The notes under the pieces were generated by a model. That model made no database searches and had not been told where the DNA came from. It saw only the letters and a program-made list of their open reading frames with translations. A stretch of DNA of 64,000 nucleotides from Rhodobacteraceae bacterium LMO-JJ12 (GTDB taxonomy: Bacteria > Pseudomonadota > Alphaproteobacteria > Rhodobacterales > Rhodobacteraceae): the NCBI GenBank assembly GCA_021555075.1, contig JAKGBX010000001.1, forward strand, positions 1,984,001 to 2,048,000, in the 5' to 3' direction. Every line of letters starts with the position of its first letter. The stretch's first letter is position 1. Positions 1 to 10,155 of the stretch are shown piece after piece. Both the position numbers and the translations under genes were made by a program.

Positions 1-72
1 GGTTCCTGCCTCATTGCTGTCGGATTGTTCAGACAGATTTGACCTTGAGCAAAGATTGCGAGAGGCCGAAAG

Positions 73-606
73 ATGGCTGCAACAGCACACAACGACGTAT
101 TCGCAGCCCGTTTGGCACGAATCAACAAGAATTGCGGCGCTCCGCCCGTCCTTCTGACCGGCGTTGGCGACGTTCCGACACAGCGAAAGGTCGCGCACCA
201 GGTCAAACGTGCCGCGCGCGTCTCGCTCAAGGCGGTGCTGGGCTATCCCTTTGCCTTTGCCCTTGGGGCCGTCGCGATGGTGGCCGGACATGCGGCGAGC
301 TATCGCTTTCTCGATCATGCCGTGAATGCAGCCGATGCGCTTGGGCTTACCAGCCTGGTTGCCGCCGATATCGCGCTGGCCAGCGTGCTATCACTTATCG
401 TGCTGTTGCTGTGCGGGCTTGCCCGCAAGACCTATGTGTTGACGGCCGTTCTGGGCTTTGCCGCGATCATCACCAACGAAATCGAGCTGGCGCGGGCCTT
501 TCCCGACATCTGGGCGCAGATCTATTCGCCGAATTTCGTCGAACGCAGCTTGCAGGCGGGGCGTTTGCTGCTGCCCGAGATCGCGACCTCGTACAGCCTG
601 ACCTGA
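73..606 (+). CDS. Small membrane protein of unknown function upstream of sufC
   Basis: This 177-aa protein was not recognised as a named family. A soluble N-terminus of about 50 residues is followed by three hydrophobic stretches (roughly 55-80, 95-118 and 122-142), so an inner-membrane protein with three helices is likely. The start is preceded by AGAGG seven bases upstream. It reads into the SUF genes with a 145-bp gap. In related genomes I would expect sufB just upstream, outside this window (inference), so the protein may be an accessory of the SUF operon. No catalytic motif is visible. Confidence 0.75.
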   Translation: MAATAHNDVFAARLARINKNCGAPPVLLTGVGDVPTQRKVAHQVKRAARVSLKAVLGYPFAFALGAVAMVAGHAASYRFLDHAVNAADALGLTSLVAADIALASVLSLIVLLLCGLARKTYVLTAVLGFAAIITNEIELARAFPDIWAQIYSPNFVERSLQAGRLLLPEIATSYSLT

Positions 607-751
607 CGACAGACTCCCGACATTCCATCACGACCTTCGCGTTTGCCGATCCTCTGGGGTCGGCGGGCGCATTTGCGTCGTCTGGTCATCGAACATCACT
701 TGAAAACGCCGGCGCAGCAACGCGCTGTAACGGATAGGAAAGGAAAATCTC

Positions 752-1507
752 ATGCTGGAAATCAAAGGCTTGAAAGTCAAACTTCAAGAAGAAGACAAGC
801 AAATCCTGAAGGGTATTGATCTGACGGTCGAGCCCGGCACAGTGCATGCGATCATGGGCCCCAACGGGTCGGGAAAATCGACCCTCAGCTATGTTCTGTC
901 AGGGCGTGAAGGTTATGAGGTGACGGAAGGCAGCGCCACTCTGGACGGAAATGATCTGTTGGGGCTGGACCCTGAGGAACGTGCGGCCCTTGGGCTGTTC
1001 CTGGCCTTTCAATACCCGGTGGAAATTCCCGGTGTGGGCAATATGACGTTCCTGCGCACTGCCGTGAACTCGCAACGCAAGGCGCGCGGCGAAGAAGAGA
1101 TGAGCGCGACCGAATTTCTCAAGGTGATCCGCGCCAAGGCCAAGACGCTGAAAATCGACGCTGACATGCTCAAACGGCCTGTCAATGTGGGCTTTTCGGG
1201 CGGCGAAAAGAAGCGCAACGAGATCCTGCAAATGGCGATGCTGGAACCCAAGATGTGCATCCTTGACGAGACCGATTCAGGGCTTGATGTGGACGCGATG
1301 AAGCTGGTTTCTGAAGGCGTTAACGCGCTGAGAAACGAAGGGCGTGGTTTCCTCGTTATTACGCATTATCAACGGCTTCTGGACCATATCAAACCCGATG
1401 TTGTGCATATTCTGGCCGATGGGCGGATCGTGAAATCCGGCGGACCTGAACTGGCTCTGGAAGTTGAAAACAACGGCTATGCCGATATTCTGGCCGAGGT
1501 GGCGTAA
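752..1507 (+). CDS. sufC: Fe-S cluster assembly ATPase SufC
   Basis: SufC is the ABC-type ATPase of the SufBCD scaffold that builds Fe-S clusters in the cytoplasm. At 251 aa it has the usual length. Visible motifs are Walker A GPNGSGKST (36-44), a Q-loop near residue 87, the signature SGGEKKR (149-155) and a Walker B region with LDETDSGLD (171-179). It has no membrane segment, as expected for SufC. A strong AGGAAAGGAA ribosome site precedes the ATG. Its stop codon overlaps the sufD start (TAATG), which suggests translational coupling. Confidence 0.97.
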   Translation: MLEIKGLKVKLQEEDKQILKGIDLTVEPGTVHAIMGPNGSGKSTLSYVLSGREGYEVTEGSATLDGNDLLGLDPEERAALGLFLAFQYPVEIPGVGNMTFLRTAVNSQRKARGEEEMSATEFLKVIRAKAKTLKIDADMLKRPVNVGFSGGEKKRNEILQMAMLEPKMCILDETDSGLDVDAMKLVSEGVNALRNEGRGFLVITHYQRLLDHIKPDVVHILADGRIVKSGGPELALEVENNGYADILAEVA

Positions 1508-2811
1508 TGTCTGCTCTGAAACGAACGGCCCTGAGAGAGGCCAAGCAGGAGGCCGCGCGCACGCGCCTTGATGCTATGAGTTTGCCCGGTGACACCGGCT
1601 GGATTGCTGCGACGCGTGACGATGCGTTGGCACGGGTGAGGGAAATGGGTCTGCCCGGTCGGCGTGATGAATACTGGAAATACACGCGACCGGATACGCT
1701 AACCCAGATTGAAGCGCCCAACGCCGCCGCGTTCGTCAATGATGAAACACCTTTGTTTGACGGGATCGAGCGTCTCAGGATCGTTTTTGTCGATGGCGTG
1801 TTTGATGCCGATGCCTCTGATCCATTGGAGTTGAGTGGCGTCGAGATTGAGCAGCTGTCCGATGCGGCGGGGGCCGACATCCATTGGGGTAAAGACCTTT
1901 ACGGTGTGTTGGAGGCCCGCGGCCAGAACCCGGTGGAACGGCCTTTGGCAGCGCTGAATACGGCGCTGGCGAAAGACGGCGTGATGATCCGCGTGACAGG
2001 TCGTGCAGAGCGGCCTGTGAGTCTGGTTTATCGACATGAATCAGATAGTTCTGATGCGATCGTCCATAATGTCATCCGGTTGGAAAAGGGGGCGGATCTG
2101 ACCCTTTTGGAGAATGGACCGGCGGCGGCGCGGCTTAACAAGGTGATGGAGGTGGATGTCGCCGATGGCGCCAGTTTTCATCACGTGCGCGCACAGGGGC
2201 GCGACCATGAACGCCGCGCAGCAACGCATATCTTTGCGCGTCTGGGCGAAGAATCAGTGTTCAAGAGCTTTACGCTGACGGTTAACGGCGCGCTGACCCG
2301 CAACGAATGCGTGGTCGAACTCTGCGGTGATGACGCAGTCGCGCATGTTGCGGGCGCCTGTCTGGGCGACGGTGCATTTGTGCATGATGACACTGTGTTC
2401 ATCACCCATGACGCGGTGAATTGCGAAAGCCGACAGGTGTTCAAGAAGGTGCTCAGAAACGGCGCAACAGGCGTGTTTCAGGGCAAGATCCTGGTCAAGG
2501 CCGGGGCGCAGAAAACCGACGGGTATCAGAAGTCGCAGTCATTGATGCTGGACGGGGACAGCCAGTTCCTGGCCAAGCCAGAGCTTGAGATCTATGCCGA
2601 TGATGTGGCTTGTTCACATGGCAGCACCTCGGGTGCGATCGACGATGAAGCCTTGTTCTATCTGCGGTCGCGCGGTGTGTCGGTGGCCGATGCAACCGAC
2701 CTTCTGACGCTGGCCTTTTTGGCCGAGGCGGTCGATGAGATCGAGAATCCGCAGCTGGCCGAGGAGATCGTTGGGCGGCTTGAGGGTTGGCTGGCGCGGC
2801 ACCGGGGCTGA
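1507..2811 (+). CDS. sufD: Fe-S cluster assembly scaffold protein SufD
   Basis: SufD (434 aa) partners SufB and SufC in the cytoplasmic Fe-S scaffold complex. The C-terminal half carries the beta-helix and the family segment around KPELEIYADDVACSHGST, followed by the helical ending typical of SufB/SufD proteins. The start is the ATG that shares one base with the sufC stop. The next gene begins 3 bp after the sufD stop, so sufC, sufD, two membrane proteins and sufS probably form one transcript. Confidence 0.95.
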   Translation: MSALKRTALREAKQEAARTRLDAMSLPGDTGWIAATRDDALARVREMGLPGRRDEYWKYTRPDTLTQIEAPNAAAFVNDETPLFDGIERLRIVFVDGVFDADASDPLELSGVEIEQLSDAAGADIHWGKDLYGVLEARGQNPVERPLAALNTALAKDGVMIRVTGRAERPVSLVYRHESDSSDAIVHNVIRLEKGADLTLLENGPAAARLNKVMEVDVADGASFHHVRAQGRDHERRAATHIFARLGEESVFKSFTLTVNGALTRNECVVELCGDDAVAHVAGACLGDGAFVHDDTVFITHDAVNCESRQVFKKVLRNGATGVFQGKILVKAGAQKTDGYQKSQSLMLDGDSQFLAKPELEIYADDVACSHGSTSGAIDDEALFYLRSRGVSVADATDLLTLAFLAEAVDEIENPQLAEEIVGRLEGWLARHRG

Positions 2812-2814
2812 CGC

Positions 2815-3297
2815 ATGTCTGCCGTGAGCGATATCGTGGCCACCTATGGCGGCCCGCGTCGGGTGGTCCGGCGGATTTTGCAGGCGGGCGTGCGCGAAGA
2901 GCGCGCGCTCGTCATCCTGATGGCGGGCTGTGTGGTGGTTTTTGTGGCGCAATGGCCGCGGCTGGCGCGTCAGGCGCACGAACACGGGCAGGAGCTTAAT
3001 CCGCTTCTGGGCGGCGCGCTTTTCGCCTGGCTGTTTGTCATGCCGCTGGTGCTTTACACTCTGGCACTGATCAGCCATTGGGTGCTCAGGATTCTTGGTG
3101 GCAAGGGGCAACCGTTCGGGGCGCGTATCGCGCTGTTCTGGGCGCTGTTGGCCAGCGGGCCGATCATGCTTCTCTGGGGGCTGACGGCGGGGTTTGTCGG
3201 ACCCGGGAGCGCGCTCACCCTGGTGGGGGTTATCTGGATCGCTGTTTTTTTATGGGTCTGGTTTTCCGGGCTGACCGAAGTCTGGAGGGGCGCATGA
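2815..3297 (+). CDS. Yip1-like membrane protein in the suf operon (first copy)
   Basis: This 160-aa integral membrane protein has about four hydrophobic segments (around 30-50, 66-88, 100-125 and 130-155). The pattern, including a helix followed by a short HWVLRILGGKGQ loop, resembles the YIP1 domain family. The following gene has the matching loop HWAGRMLGGKGE, so the two are probably paralogues or two halves of one system. No enzymatic motif is present. It lies inside the suf operon, ending in a 4-bp ATGA overlap with the next gene. A role in Fe-S assembly is only inferred from position. Confidence 0.8.
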   Translation: MSAVSDIVATYGGPRRVVRRILQAGVREERALVILMAGCVVVFVAQWPRLARQAHEHGQELNPLLGGALFAWLFVMPLVLYTLALISHWVLRILGGKGQPFGARIALFWALLASGPIMLLWGLTAGFVGPGSALTLVGVIWIAVFLWVWFSGLTEVWRGA

Positions 3298-3890
3298 GCT
3301 TCACTATTCAAGCGCTTGTAAAGCAAACACTTTCCAATCCTCGCGAAGCGGCTGGTCAGCTGATTGCGATGCGCCACGGGCTGGGGTTTGATACACTTTG
3401 GAGTGCGGTCGTTCTGGCTGCGGTTCTGAATGCGCTGGTGATTTCGGCGGGCATGTATGTGTTTCCCCCGGCGCCGGAACAAGTCGAACTGATGCCGCGC
3501 TTGTTCTTTCGACCCGGTCTTTTGGCGGTAGTGGCCGCTGGGGCGATTGTGGTGCTGGTTTTCGTGCTGCACTGGGCCGGGCGGATGCTCGGGGGCAAGG
3601 GCGAATTGCGCGACATGCTGGTGGTGGTCACGTGGCTTCAGATCGTGCAGGTCGGCTTGCAACTTGGGGTGCTGGTGCTTGCGATCGTGGCGATGCCTCT
3701 GGCCAGTCTGGCCAATATGGTGGCGTTTTTCTGGGGTCTGTGGATCCTGATAGCCTTTGTCGACCGGGTGCATGGATTCATGAGTCCGATGAAGTCGCTG
3801 GCTGTGCTGGCGACAGGGGTCGCGCTGCTTCTCGTCGGCGTCACCGTTTTTCTGCTCCTTTTCGGGGCCGTGGCCAAGGGAGCCGCCTGA
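3294..3890 (+). CDS. Yip1-like membrane protein in the suf operon (second copy)
   Basis: This 198-aa membrane protein starts at the ATG inside the ATGA overlap with the preceding gene. A longer open frame exists upstream, but it would run through most of the first copy, so this start is preferred. It has a short cytoplasmic N-terminus and about five hydrophobic helices. The loop HWAGRMLGGKGELRD corresponds to a similar loop in the preceding protein. Such proteins occur in alphaproteobacterial suf operons, but their job is not established as far as I know. sufS begins one base after its stop. Confidence 0.8.
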   Translation: MSFTIQALVKQTLSNPREAAGQLIAMRHGLGFDTLWSAVVLAAVLNALVISAGMYVFPPAPEQVELMPRLFFRPGLLAVVAAGAIVVLVFVLHWAGRMLGGKGELRDMLVVVTWLQIVQVGLQLGVLVLAIVAMPLASLANMVAFFWGLWILIAFVDRVHGFMSPMKSLAVLATGVALLLVGVTVFLLLFGAVAKGAA

Positions 3891-3891
3891 T

Positions 3892-5112
<1,221 letters not shown>

Positions 5113-5227
5113 ATCTCTGGCGAGCCGTTTTGCTCTGGCGGGAACTTGCACGCCTGAAAACAGCGTGTCGACAGAACCCGACGCATTCGCTAGAGTTGGG
5201 GGAGTTGTTTAATAATGGAGTTCAAAC

Positions 5228-5359
5228 ATGAAGTTGATCAAAGCTGCTCTGATCCTGTCCAGCGTGTCGTTCCTTGTCGCATGCGCGCAACCCGAGCCCG
5301 AAGTGACCTATGTCGCCCCCGAGCCCACATATGACAAATACGGCAACGTCGTGAACTGA
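5228..5359 (+). CDS. Tiny putative lipoprotein (43 aa)
   Basis: A 43-codon ORF with a clear lipoprotein signal: the charged start MKLIKA, a hydrophobic stretch and the lipobox LVAC, with Cys19 followed by A-Q-P. The mature part is only about 25 residues, rich in Pro, Glu and Tyr, and ends in KYGNVVN. GGAG lies seven bases before the ATG, and a strong rho-independent terminator follows 27 bp after the stop. This supports a real single-gene unit. The function is unknown. It is too short for many gene callers. Confidence 0.75.
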   Translation: MKLIKAALILSSVSFLVACAQPEPEVTYVAPEPTYDKYGNVVN

Positions 5360-5386
5360 TAGACGCCACAAAGGCGTCTTTGAGAG

Positions 5387-5422
5387 TCCCGGACAAGCCA
5401 GGCGCTTGTCCGGGATTTTTTA
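5387..5422 (+). terminator. Rho-independent terminator after the small lipoprotein gene
   Basis: The arms TCCCGGACAAG and CTTGTCCGGGA form an 11-bp perfect stem closed by a short loop and followed by ATTTTTTATTT. It is oriented for plus-strand transcription and separates the lipoprotein gene from the tRNA. Confidence 0.9.
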
Positions 5423-5501
5423 TTTGTCGGAGTATTTTCCGGCTGCTCACTCAGATTGACGATTGCGCTGCGCGGGCGGCTTCGGTAAAGACGCCGCTCA
5501 G

Positions 5502-5578
5502 GGACCCATAGCTCAGCTGGATAGAGCGCTGCCCTCCGAAGGCAGAGGCCAGAGGTTCGAATCCTCTTGGGTCCGCCA
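5502..5578 (+). tRNA. tRNA-Arg (anticodon CCG)
   Basis: This 77-nt cloverleaf has the acceptor stem GGACCCA/TGGGTCC, a D-arm AGCTGGATA, the anticodon stem-loop CTGCC-CTCCGAA-GGCAG with anticodon CCG, and the T-arm AGAGG-TTCGAAT-CCTCT. It ends in discriminator G and an encoded CCA. The tRNA decodes CGG arginine codons. I see no integrase gene or duplicated 3' end nearby, so there is no sign of an inserted element. Confidence 0.97.
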
Positions 5579-5652
5579 TTTCCCCCATCTGCTTCGCTGT
5601 CGCTTGTTCAATGGATCGCGCGGTTGTTTCGTGCCGTCAAAGGCGCGCGCGA

Positions 5653-6639
5653 TCAGAGCGATCCCATCACCTCGGCGGCAATTTCAAATGACCTGAGGCG
5701 CGCGCCGTGGTCATGGGTGGCGCTCGACAGGATCACCTCGTCTGGTTGGTGACGCGCGATCAAGGCCTTGAGCTGGCTGCGCACCGATTCCGGGCTGCCG
5801 ACGGCCGAGACCCGCAGCGCGGCATTGGCGGCTTGCAGCACCTGGGGGGACACATCGATCGCCGATTCATCCGCCACCGGCGCAGGCAGCGGGCCGGGGC
5901 GGCCGGTGCGCAGGTTGATGAAGGCTTGCAGTTGCGAGGTGCGCAGGGCGCGGGCCTCGGCGTCGGTTTCGGCGGCAAAGACATTCGCCGCCAGCATGAA
6001 ACGCGGCGCGTCGGTAATGCCGGCACGAAAGGTGCTGCGATAGGTTTCAATCGCGGGTTCCAGCGCATCGGGGGCAAAATGGCTGGCAAACGCATAGGGC
6101 AGGCCGAGATGCGCAGCCAATTGCGCGCCATAAAGCGAGGAGCCGAGAATCCAGATCGGAACCTGGGTGCCTTCACCGGGGATGGCGCGCACCGGCTGAC
6201 CGGGCTGGGCGGGGGCGAGATAGCCCAGCATCTCAATCACCTCATCGGGGAAATCATCGCCCTGCATCCGGCCCCGGCGCAGAGCATGGGCCGTGCGCCC
6301 GTCGGTCCCCGGCGCGCGCCCGAGGCCAAGGTCGATCCGGTCACCGTGCAATGTGGCCAGTGTGCCGAACTGTTCCGCGATCACCAGCGGCGCATGGTTG
6401 GGCAACATCACCCCGCCCGAGCCGACGCGGATGCTTTTGGTCGCTGCCGCGATATGGCCAATCAGCACGGCTGTGGCCGAGCTGGCGATGCCGGGCATGT
6501 TGTGATGTTCGGCCAGCCAGTAGCGTGAATAGCCCCAGTCTTCGGCATGCTGGGCCAGATCGGTGCTGCGGCGCAGTGCTTCGGCGGCGTCAAAGCCTTG
6601 GGGGATCGGGGCGAGATCGAGAATGGAATAGGGGGTCAT
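5653..6639 (-). CDS. LLM-class (luciferase-like) flavin-dependent oxidoreductase
   Basis: This 328-aa protein belongs to the bacterial luciferase-like monooxygenase family, the subgroup starting with S-(I/V)-LDLAPI and carrying [13 protein letters not shown] near residue 45, which is typical of YhbW/MsnO8-like proteins. These use reduced flavin to oxidise a substrate that cannot be predicted here. The start is the ATG preceded by GGAG, seven residues inside a longer open frame that lacks a comparable ribosome site. It is monocistronic and points toward the tRNA. Confidence 0.88.
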   Translation of the reverse strand: MTPYSILDLAPIPQGFDAAEALRRSTDLAQHAEDWGYSRYWLAEHHNMPGIASSATAVLIGHIAAATKSIRVGSGGVMLPNHAPLVIAEQFGTLATLHGDRIDLGLGRAPGTDGRTAHALRRGRMQGDDFPDEVIEMLGYLAPAQPGQPVRAIPGEGTQVPIWILGSSLYGAQLAAHLGLPYAFASHFAPDALEPAIETYRSTFRAGITDAPRFMLAANVFAAETDAEARALRTSQLQAFINLRTGRPGPLPAPVADESAIDVSPQVLQAANAALRVSAVGSPESVRSQLKALIARHQPDEVILSSATHDHGARLRSFEIAAEVMGSL

Positions 6640-6794
6640 ATGCGTCTCCTGTTGCCCCAAGAGCTAGGGGTCGGGCGTGGCAATGTCATCGGGGGCGGCG
6701 CAGTTTCGTTACGTCGTGATGCTCTATGGCGCCAGAAGGGCTTAGGCGTTAAACGGGAAACCGGCTTTGACGCATATAGGGCGAGGAGGATGAA

Positions 6795-7634
6795 ATGCTG
6801 GATGAGGGTGAGATCGGCTGGCTCGAATTCGAGGGGCCCTGTTCGCCCGACCTTCTGGCGCAGTTCATCGAGGAGGGCGGCATCGCGCAGAACCGGATGA
6901 TCGTTCTGCGCGATGTGGTGAAGGCCGATATCTGCGACCGGTTGGCGACACAGTTTGATGCGCTGATCGCGGCGCATGGCAGCAAGCGGGGCGAGGACGG
7001 CTTTGTGCGCACCCAGCAGATCGGCGCGACCCAGTTTTCCCATGGTGGCGCCAGCTATATGCGCGCAGTAGCGGAACAGATGGTCCAGGTACTGGACCTG
7101 TTTTCGGTGTTGGAGCCGGGGCAGGTGAACCGGTTGTTTCTGGATGACATGCTGGAACGGGAATTCGCCCGGCGCGGCAAGATTTATCGCCGTGCCCAGC
7201 ATCAGGGCGGCATGGCCAATTTCGCCACCACCCGCAAATGGCTCAACAATGGAGAAATGGCCTTGCACCCCCATGAGGACAGTGCGCAATTGACCTCGGC
7301 CAAACGAGACGGCTTTGAGATCGCCACAGGTAGCCATACCATCGCGGCGAATATTTGTATCGCCGACGATGTCGAGGGAAGCGAAACGGTCTTGTGGAAC
7401 CACCGCCCAAGCGGGGCCGAGCGGCGCGCCCTGGGGCTTGAGGAGAGCGGCTATCCTTATCCGCGCGACTACGCCGACGGGTTTGACAGCATTCGCGTGA
7501 AGATCCGCCGGGGCGATCTCTATTTCATGAACGCCTCGTATTTGCATGGGGTGGAAAATGCGCCCACCAACAACCGGATCACGGCCGGACGGTTTTTGAC
7601 CTGTGTGGACGACAAGGTGCTGAGCTGGACGTGA
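6795..7634 (+). CDS. Putative 2-oxoglutarate/Fe(II)-dependent oxygenase
   Basis: The 279-aa sequence shows the double-stranded beta-helix iron site: H160-E-D162 in ALHPHEDSAQ, a distal H251 in YLHGVENA, and an arginine 10-15 residues later (R261 or R266) that could bind 2-oxoglutarate. Such enzymes hydroxylate or desaturate small molecules or side chains using O2. I cannot name the substrate. GAGGAGG sits five bases before the ATG. It stands alone between a divergent oxidoreductase gene and lepA. The family assignment rests on the motif pattern only. Confidence 0.7.
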   Translation: MLDEGEIGWLEFEGPCSPDLLAQFIEEGGIAQNRMIVLRDVVKADICDRLATQFDALIAAHGSKRGEDGFVRTQQIGATQFSHGGASYMRAVAEQMVQVLDLFSVLEPGQVNRLFLDDMLEREFARRGKIYRRAQHQGGMANFATTRKWLNNGEMALHPHEDSAQLTSAKRDGFEIATGSHTIAANICIADDVEGSETVLWNHRPSGAERRALGLEESGYPYPRDYADGFDSIRVKIRRGDLYFMNASYLHGVENAPTNNRITAGRFLTCVDDKVLSWT

Positions 7635-7665
7635 TGCGGTAAGGGCGAGGGCCGGACGCAAGGAT

Positions 7666-7697
7666 CGGGGGCCAGCCCCCGGACCCCCGGGATATTT
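7666..7697. repeat. GC-rich intergenic inverted repeat
   Basis: GGGGGCC-A-GCCCCC is directly followed by GGACCCCCGGGATATTT. This compact G/C palindrome with an AT-rich tail looks like the dispersed intergenic repeats of Rhodobacteraceae genomes (from memory, not searched). It lies between the oxygenase gene and lepA, and could act as a weak terminator. Confidence 0.4.
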
Positions 7698-7783
7698 CCA
7701 GTCAGAGGAAGGGCAGGGGGAGTTTTGGTCGGGGCCGCGCGCGCTCACTTGACCGGGCGCGAAATCCCTTCCATATGCAAGCC

Positions 7784-9583
7784 ATGACAGACCTGAAACA
7801 CATCCGCAATTTCTCGATCGTGGCGCATATCGACCACGGTAAATCGACGCTGGCTGACCGCCTCATTCAGGAGACCGGAACCGTTTCGGACCGGGACATG
7901 AAAGCGCAGCTTCTGGATAGTATGGATATCGAGCGTGAGCGCGGTATCACCATCAAGGCCCAGACCGTGCGGATTGATTATACCGCCGATGATGGCGAGA
8001 AATATGTGCTCAATCTGATCGACACGCCGGGGCATGTGGACTTTGCCTATGAGGTGAGCCGAAGCATGCGTGCGGTCGAGGGGTCGTTGTTGGTGGTCGA
8101 TAGCACCCAAGGGGTTGAAGCGCAGACGCTGGCCAATGTGTATCACGCTCTGGATGCGGATCACGAGATCGTGCCGGTTCTCAACAAGATCGATCTGCCG
8201 GCCAGCGATTGTGACCGTGTGGCCGAGCAGATCGAGGATGTGATCGGGATTGATGCGTCGGGCGCGATTCGGGTTTCGGCCAAGACCGGGCAGGGCATTC
8301 ACGAGACGCTGGAAGCCATCGTGCACCATCTTCCTGCACCCAAGGGTGAACGCGACGCGCCATTGAAGGCGATGCTGGTGGACAGTTGGTATGACGCCTA
8401 TCTCGGGGTGATCGTCTTGGTGCGGATCATGGACGGGGTGATGAAAAAGGGCGACCGGGTGCGGATGATGCAGAACGGGTCTGTTCATCTGATCGACCGG
8501 ATCGGCGTGTTTCGTCCCGGCATGATGCCGGTGGACGAATTGGGGCCGGGCGAGATCGGCTTTATCACGGCGCAGATCAAACAGGTGCGCGACACCCGCG
8601 TGGGCGACACCATCACCCATGAGAAGAAGGGCGCAGAGGCGCCTTTGCCGGGGTTCAAGCCGAGCCAGCCGGTGGTGTTTTGTGGCCTCTTCCCGGTGGA
8701 TTCATCGGAATTCGAAGACCTGCGCGAGGCGATCGAGAAGCTGGCGCTGAATGACGCGTCGTTCTCTTACGAGATGGAGACCTCGGCCGCGTTGGGCTTT
8801 GGCTTTCGCTGTGGCTTCCTTGGACTGTTGCACCTTGAAGTGATCCGCGACCGGATTGAGCGGGAATATGACATTGAGCTGATCACCACGGCGCCCTCGG
8901 TTATTTACAACATCTACTTGCGGGATGGGTCGCATTTCGAGTTGCACAACCCCGCCGATATGCCCGACCCGTCGACCATCGACCACCTTGAGGAACCGCG
9001 CATCAAGGCGACAATCCTTGTGCCGGATGAATACCTCGGCGATGTGCTCAAGCTCTGTCAGGACCGGCGCGGCATTCAGTTGGATCTGACTTATGCCGGG
9101 TCACGGGCGATGGTGGTTTACGATTTACCGCTCAACGAGGTGGTGTTTGATTTCTATGACCGGTTGAAATCGGTGACCAAGGGCTATGCCAGCTTTGACT
9201 ATCAGATCATCGGCTACCGACAGGACAATCTGGTGAAGATGTCGATCTTGGTGAATGATGAGCCTGTGGATGCCTTGAGCACCATGGTGCACCGCGACCG
9301 CGCCGAGATGCGGGGGCGGGCGATGGTTGAAAAGCTGAAAGACCTGATCCCGCGCCACATGTTCAAGATCCCGATTCAGGCGGCGATTGGTGGCAAGGTG
9401 ATTGCGCGCGAGACTTTGTCTGCGATGCGCAAGGACGTGACGGCGAAATGCTATGGCGGCGATGCGACGCGGAAGAAGAAGCTCCTGGAGAAGCAGAAGG
9501 CCGGGAAGAAGAAGATGCGCCAGTTCGGGAAAGTGGATATCCCGCAGGAGGCGTTTATTTCGGCGTTGAAGATGGATGGGTAA
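7784..9583 (+). CDS. lepA: Elongation factor 4 (LepA)
   Basis: LepA/EF4 is a translational GTPase that acts on the ribosome. The N-terminus has the G1 motif AHIDHGKST, the switch region RGITIKAQ, the G3 motif DTPGH and the G4 motif NKID. The C-terminus ends in the LepA-specific lysine-rich tail ([19 protein letters not shown] region). The ATG at 7784 gives 599 aa, the E. coli length. An in-frame ATG three codons upstream is possible. It appears monocistronic. Confidence 0.97.
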   Translation: MTDLKHIRNFSIVAHIDHGKSTLADRLIQETGTVSDRDMKAQLLDSMDIERERGITIKAQTVRIDYTADDGEKYVLNLIDTPGHVDFAYEVSRSMRAVEGSLLVVDSTQGVEAQTLANVYHALDADHEIVPVLNKIDLPASDCDRVAEQIEDVIGIDASGAIRVSAKTGQGIHETLEAIVHHLPAPKGERDAPLKAMLVDSWYDAYLGVIVLVRIMDGVMKKGDRVRMMQNGSVHLIDRIGVFRPGMMPVDELGPGEIGFITAQIKQVRDTRVGDTITHEKKGAEAPLPGFKPSQPVVFCGLFPVDSSEFEDLREAIEKLALNDASFSYEMETSAALGFGFRCGFLGLLHLEVIRDRIEREYDIELITTAPSVIYNIYLRDGSHFELHNPADMPDPSTIDHLEEPRIKATILVPDEYLGDVLKLCQDRRGIQLDLTYAGSRAMVVYDLPLNEVVFDFYDRLKSVTKGYASFDYQIIGYRQDNLVKMSILVNDEPVDALSTMVHRDRAEMRGRAMVEKLKDLIPRHMFKIPIQAAIGGKVIARETLSAMRKDVTAKCYGGDATRKKKLLEKQKAGKKKMRQFGKVDIPQEAFISALKMDG

Positions 9584-9739
9584 TCCATTTTAGGTGACGG
9601 TCGACTGAAGAGATTGCCGCAGGCTATTGCGTGCCCACACCGTTGAAATAAGGGCGTTGGGATTCCCCCACTCCCCCATCCCCGGAACCTTCCCCCACTC
9701 CCACGCGTTCCTCTCCTGACAACCGAAAGGAGACATGCC

Positions 9740-9964
9740 ATGAAATATGGATGGAAGCTTATCTTCACACCGCTTTGGGTGCTTTGCGTCGCCGGGGCGG
9801 CATTGGTCGGGTTTTTCGTGGTTGGCTGGTACAGCTGGGCCGCGTTTGTGACCGCCGGGGTGATCGGGCTGGTCGTGGGGATTCCTGCGGGGGTCTGGAA
9901 CACCCGTAAGGTGCGCCGCGAAGATCCGAACTGGCGAAATGGCCACCATGTGGGCGATATTTAA
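9740..9964 (+). CDS. Small two-helix membrane protein (74 aa)
   Basis: The gene encodes 74 aa with two hydrophobic segments (about 8-30 and 32-53) and a polar, arginine-rich C-terminus (NTRKVRREDPNW). AAAGGAG lies eight bases upstream of the ATG, a strong ribosome site. No family is recognised. It may be a stress or envelope small protein, but nothing in the sequence shows this. It is followed by a regulatory-looking gap before the octaheme cytochrome gene. Confidence 0.7.
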   Translation: MKYGWKLIFTPLWVLCVAGAALVGFFVVGWYSWAAFVTAGVIGLVVGIPAGVWNTRKVRREDPNWRNGHHVGDI

Positions 9965-10066
9965 GGCAAATCAGACACGATAGAGGGCAGGTTTCGCGCG
10001 CGCGTATCTGTAAGGGTAAGGTTCGCGCGCCCGGAGGGGCCGGATGCGGCCACTCATATGCCAATT

Positions 10067-10080
10067 TTGACATATGTCAT
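10067..10080. promoter_or_regulatory. FNR/DNR-type box upstream of the octaheme cytochrome
   Basis: TTGAC-ATAT-GTCAT matches the FNR/CRP-family palindrome TTGAC-N4-GTCAA at 9 of 10 defined positions. It lies 89 bp upstream of the preferred start of the octaheme cytochrome gene, a usual distance for an activator. In this group the regulator could be FnrL or an NO-responsive Dnr/Nnr protein. Which one cannot be told from the box. Confidence 0.55.
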
Positions 10081-10155
10081 TCTCGCTGCTCTGCTGATGC
10101 ATTAGCATGCATGGGCAGGGTATTGACTTCCGCTCAAGCGGGGAGGGCTATTGTT

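Noticed and set aside
39-737. 232-codon frame overlapping the first membrane protein gene
   Set aside because: Its arginine-rich, low-hydrophobicity translation is typical of a shifted GC-rich frame. The frame starting at 73 has a ribosome site and clear membrane helices.
5502-5578. tRNA-Arg as an integration site
   Set aside because: No integrase, no direct repeat of the tRNA 3' end and no change in gene style next to it.
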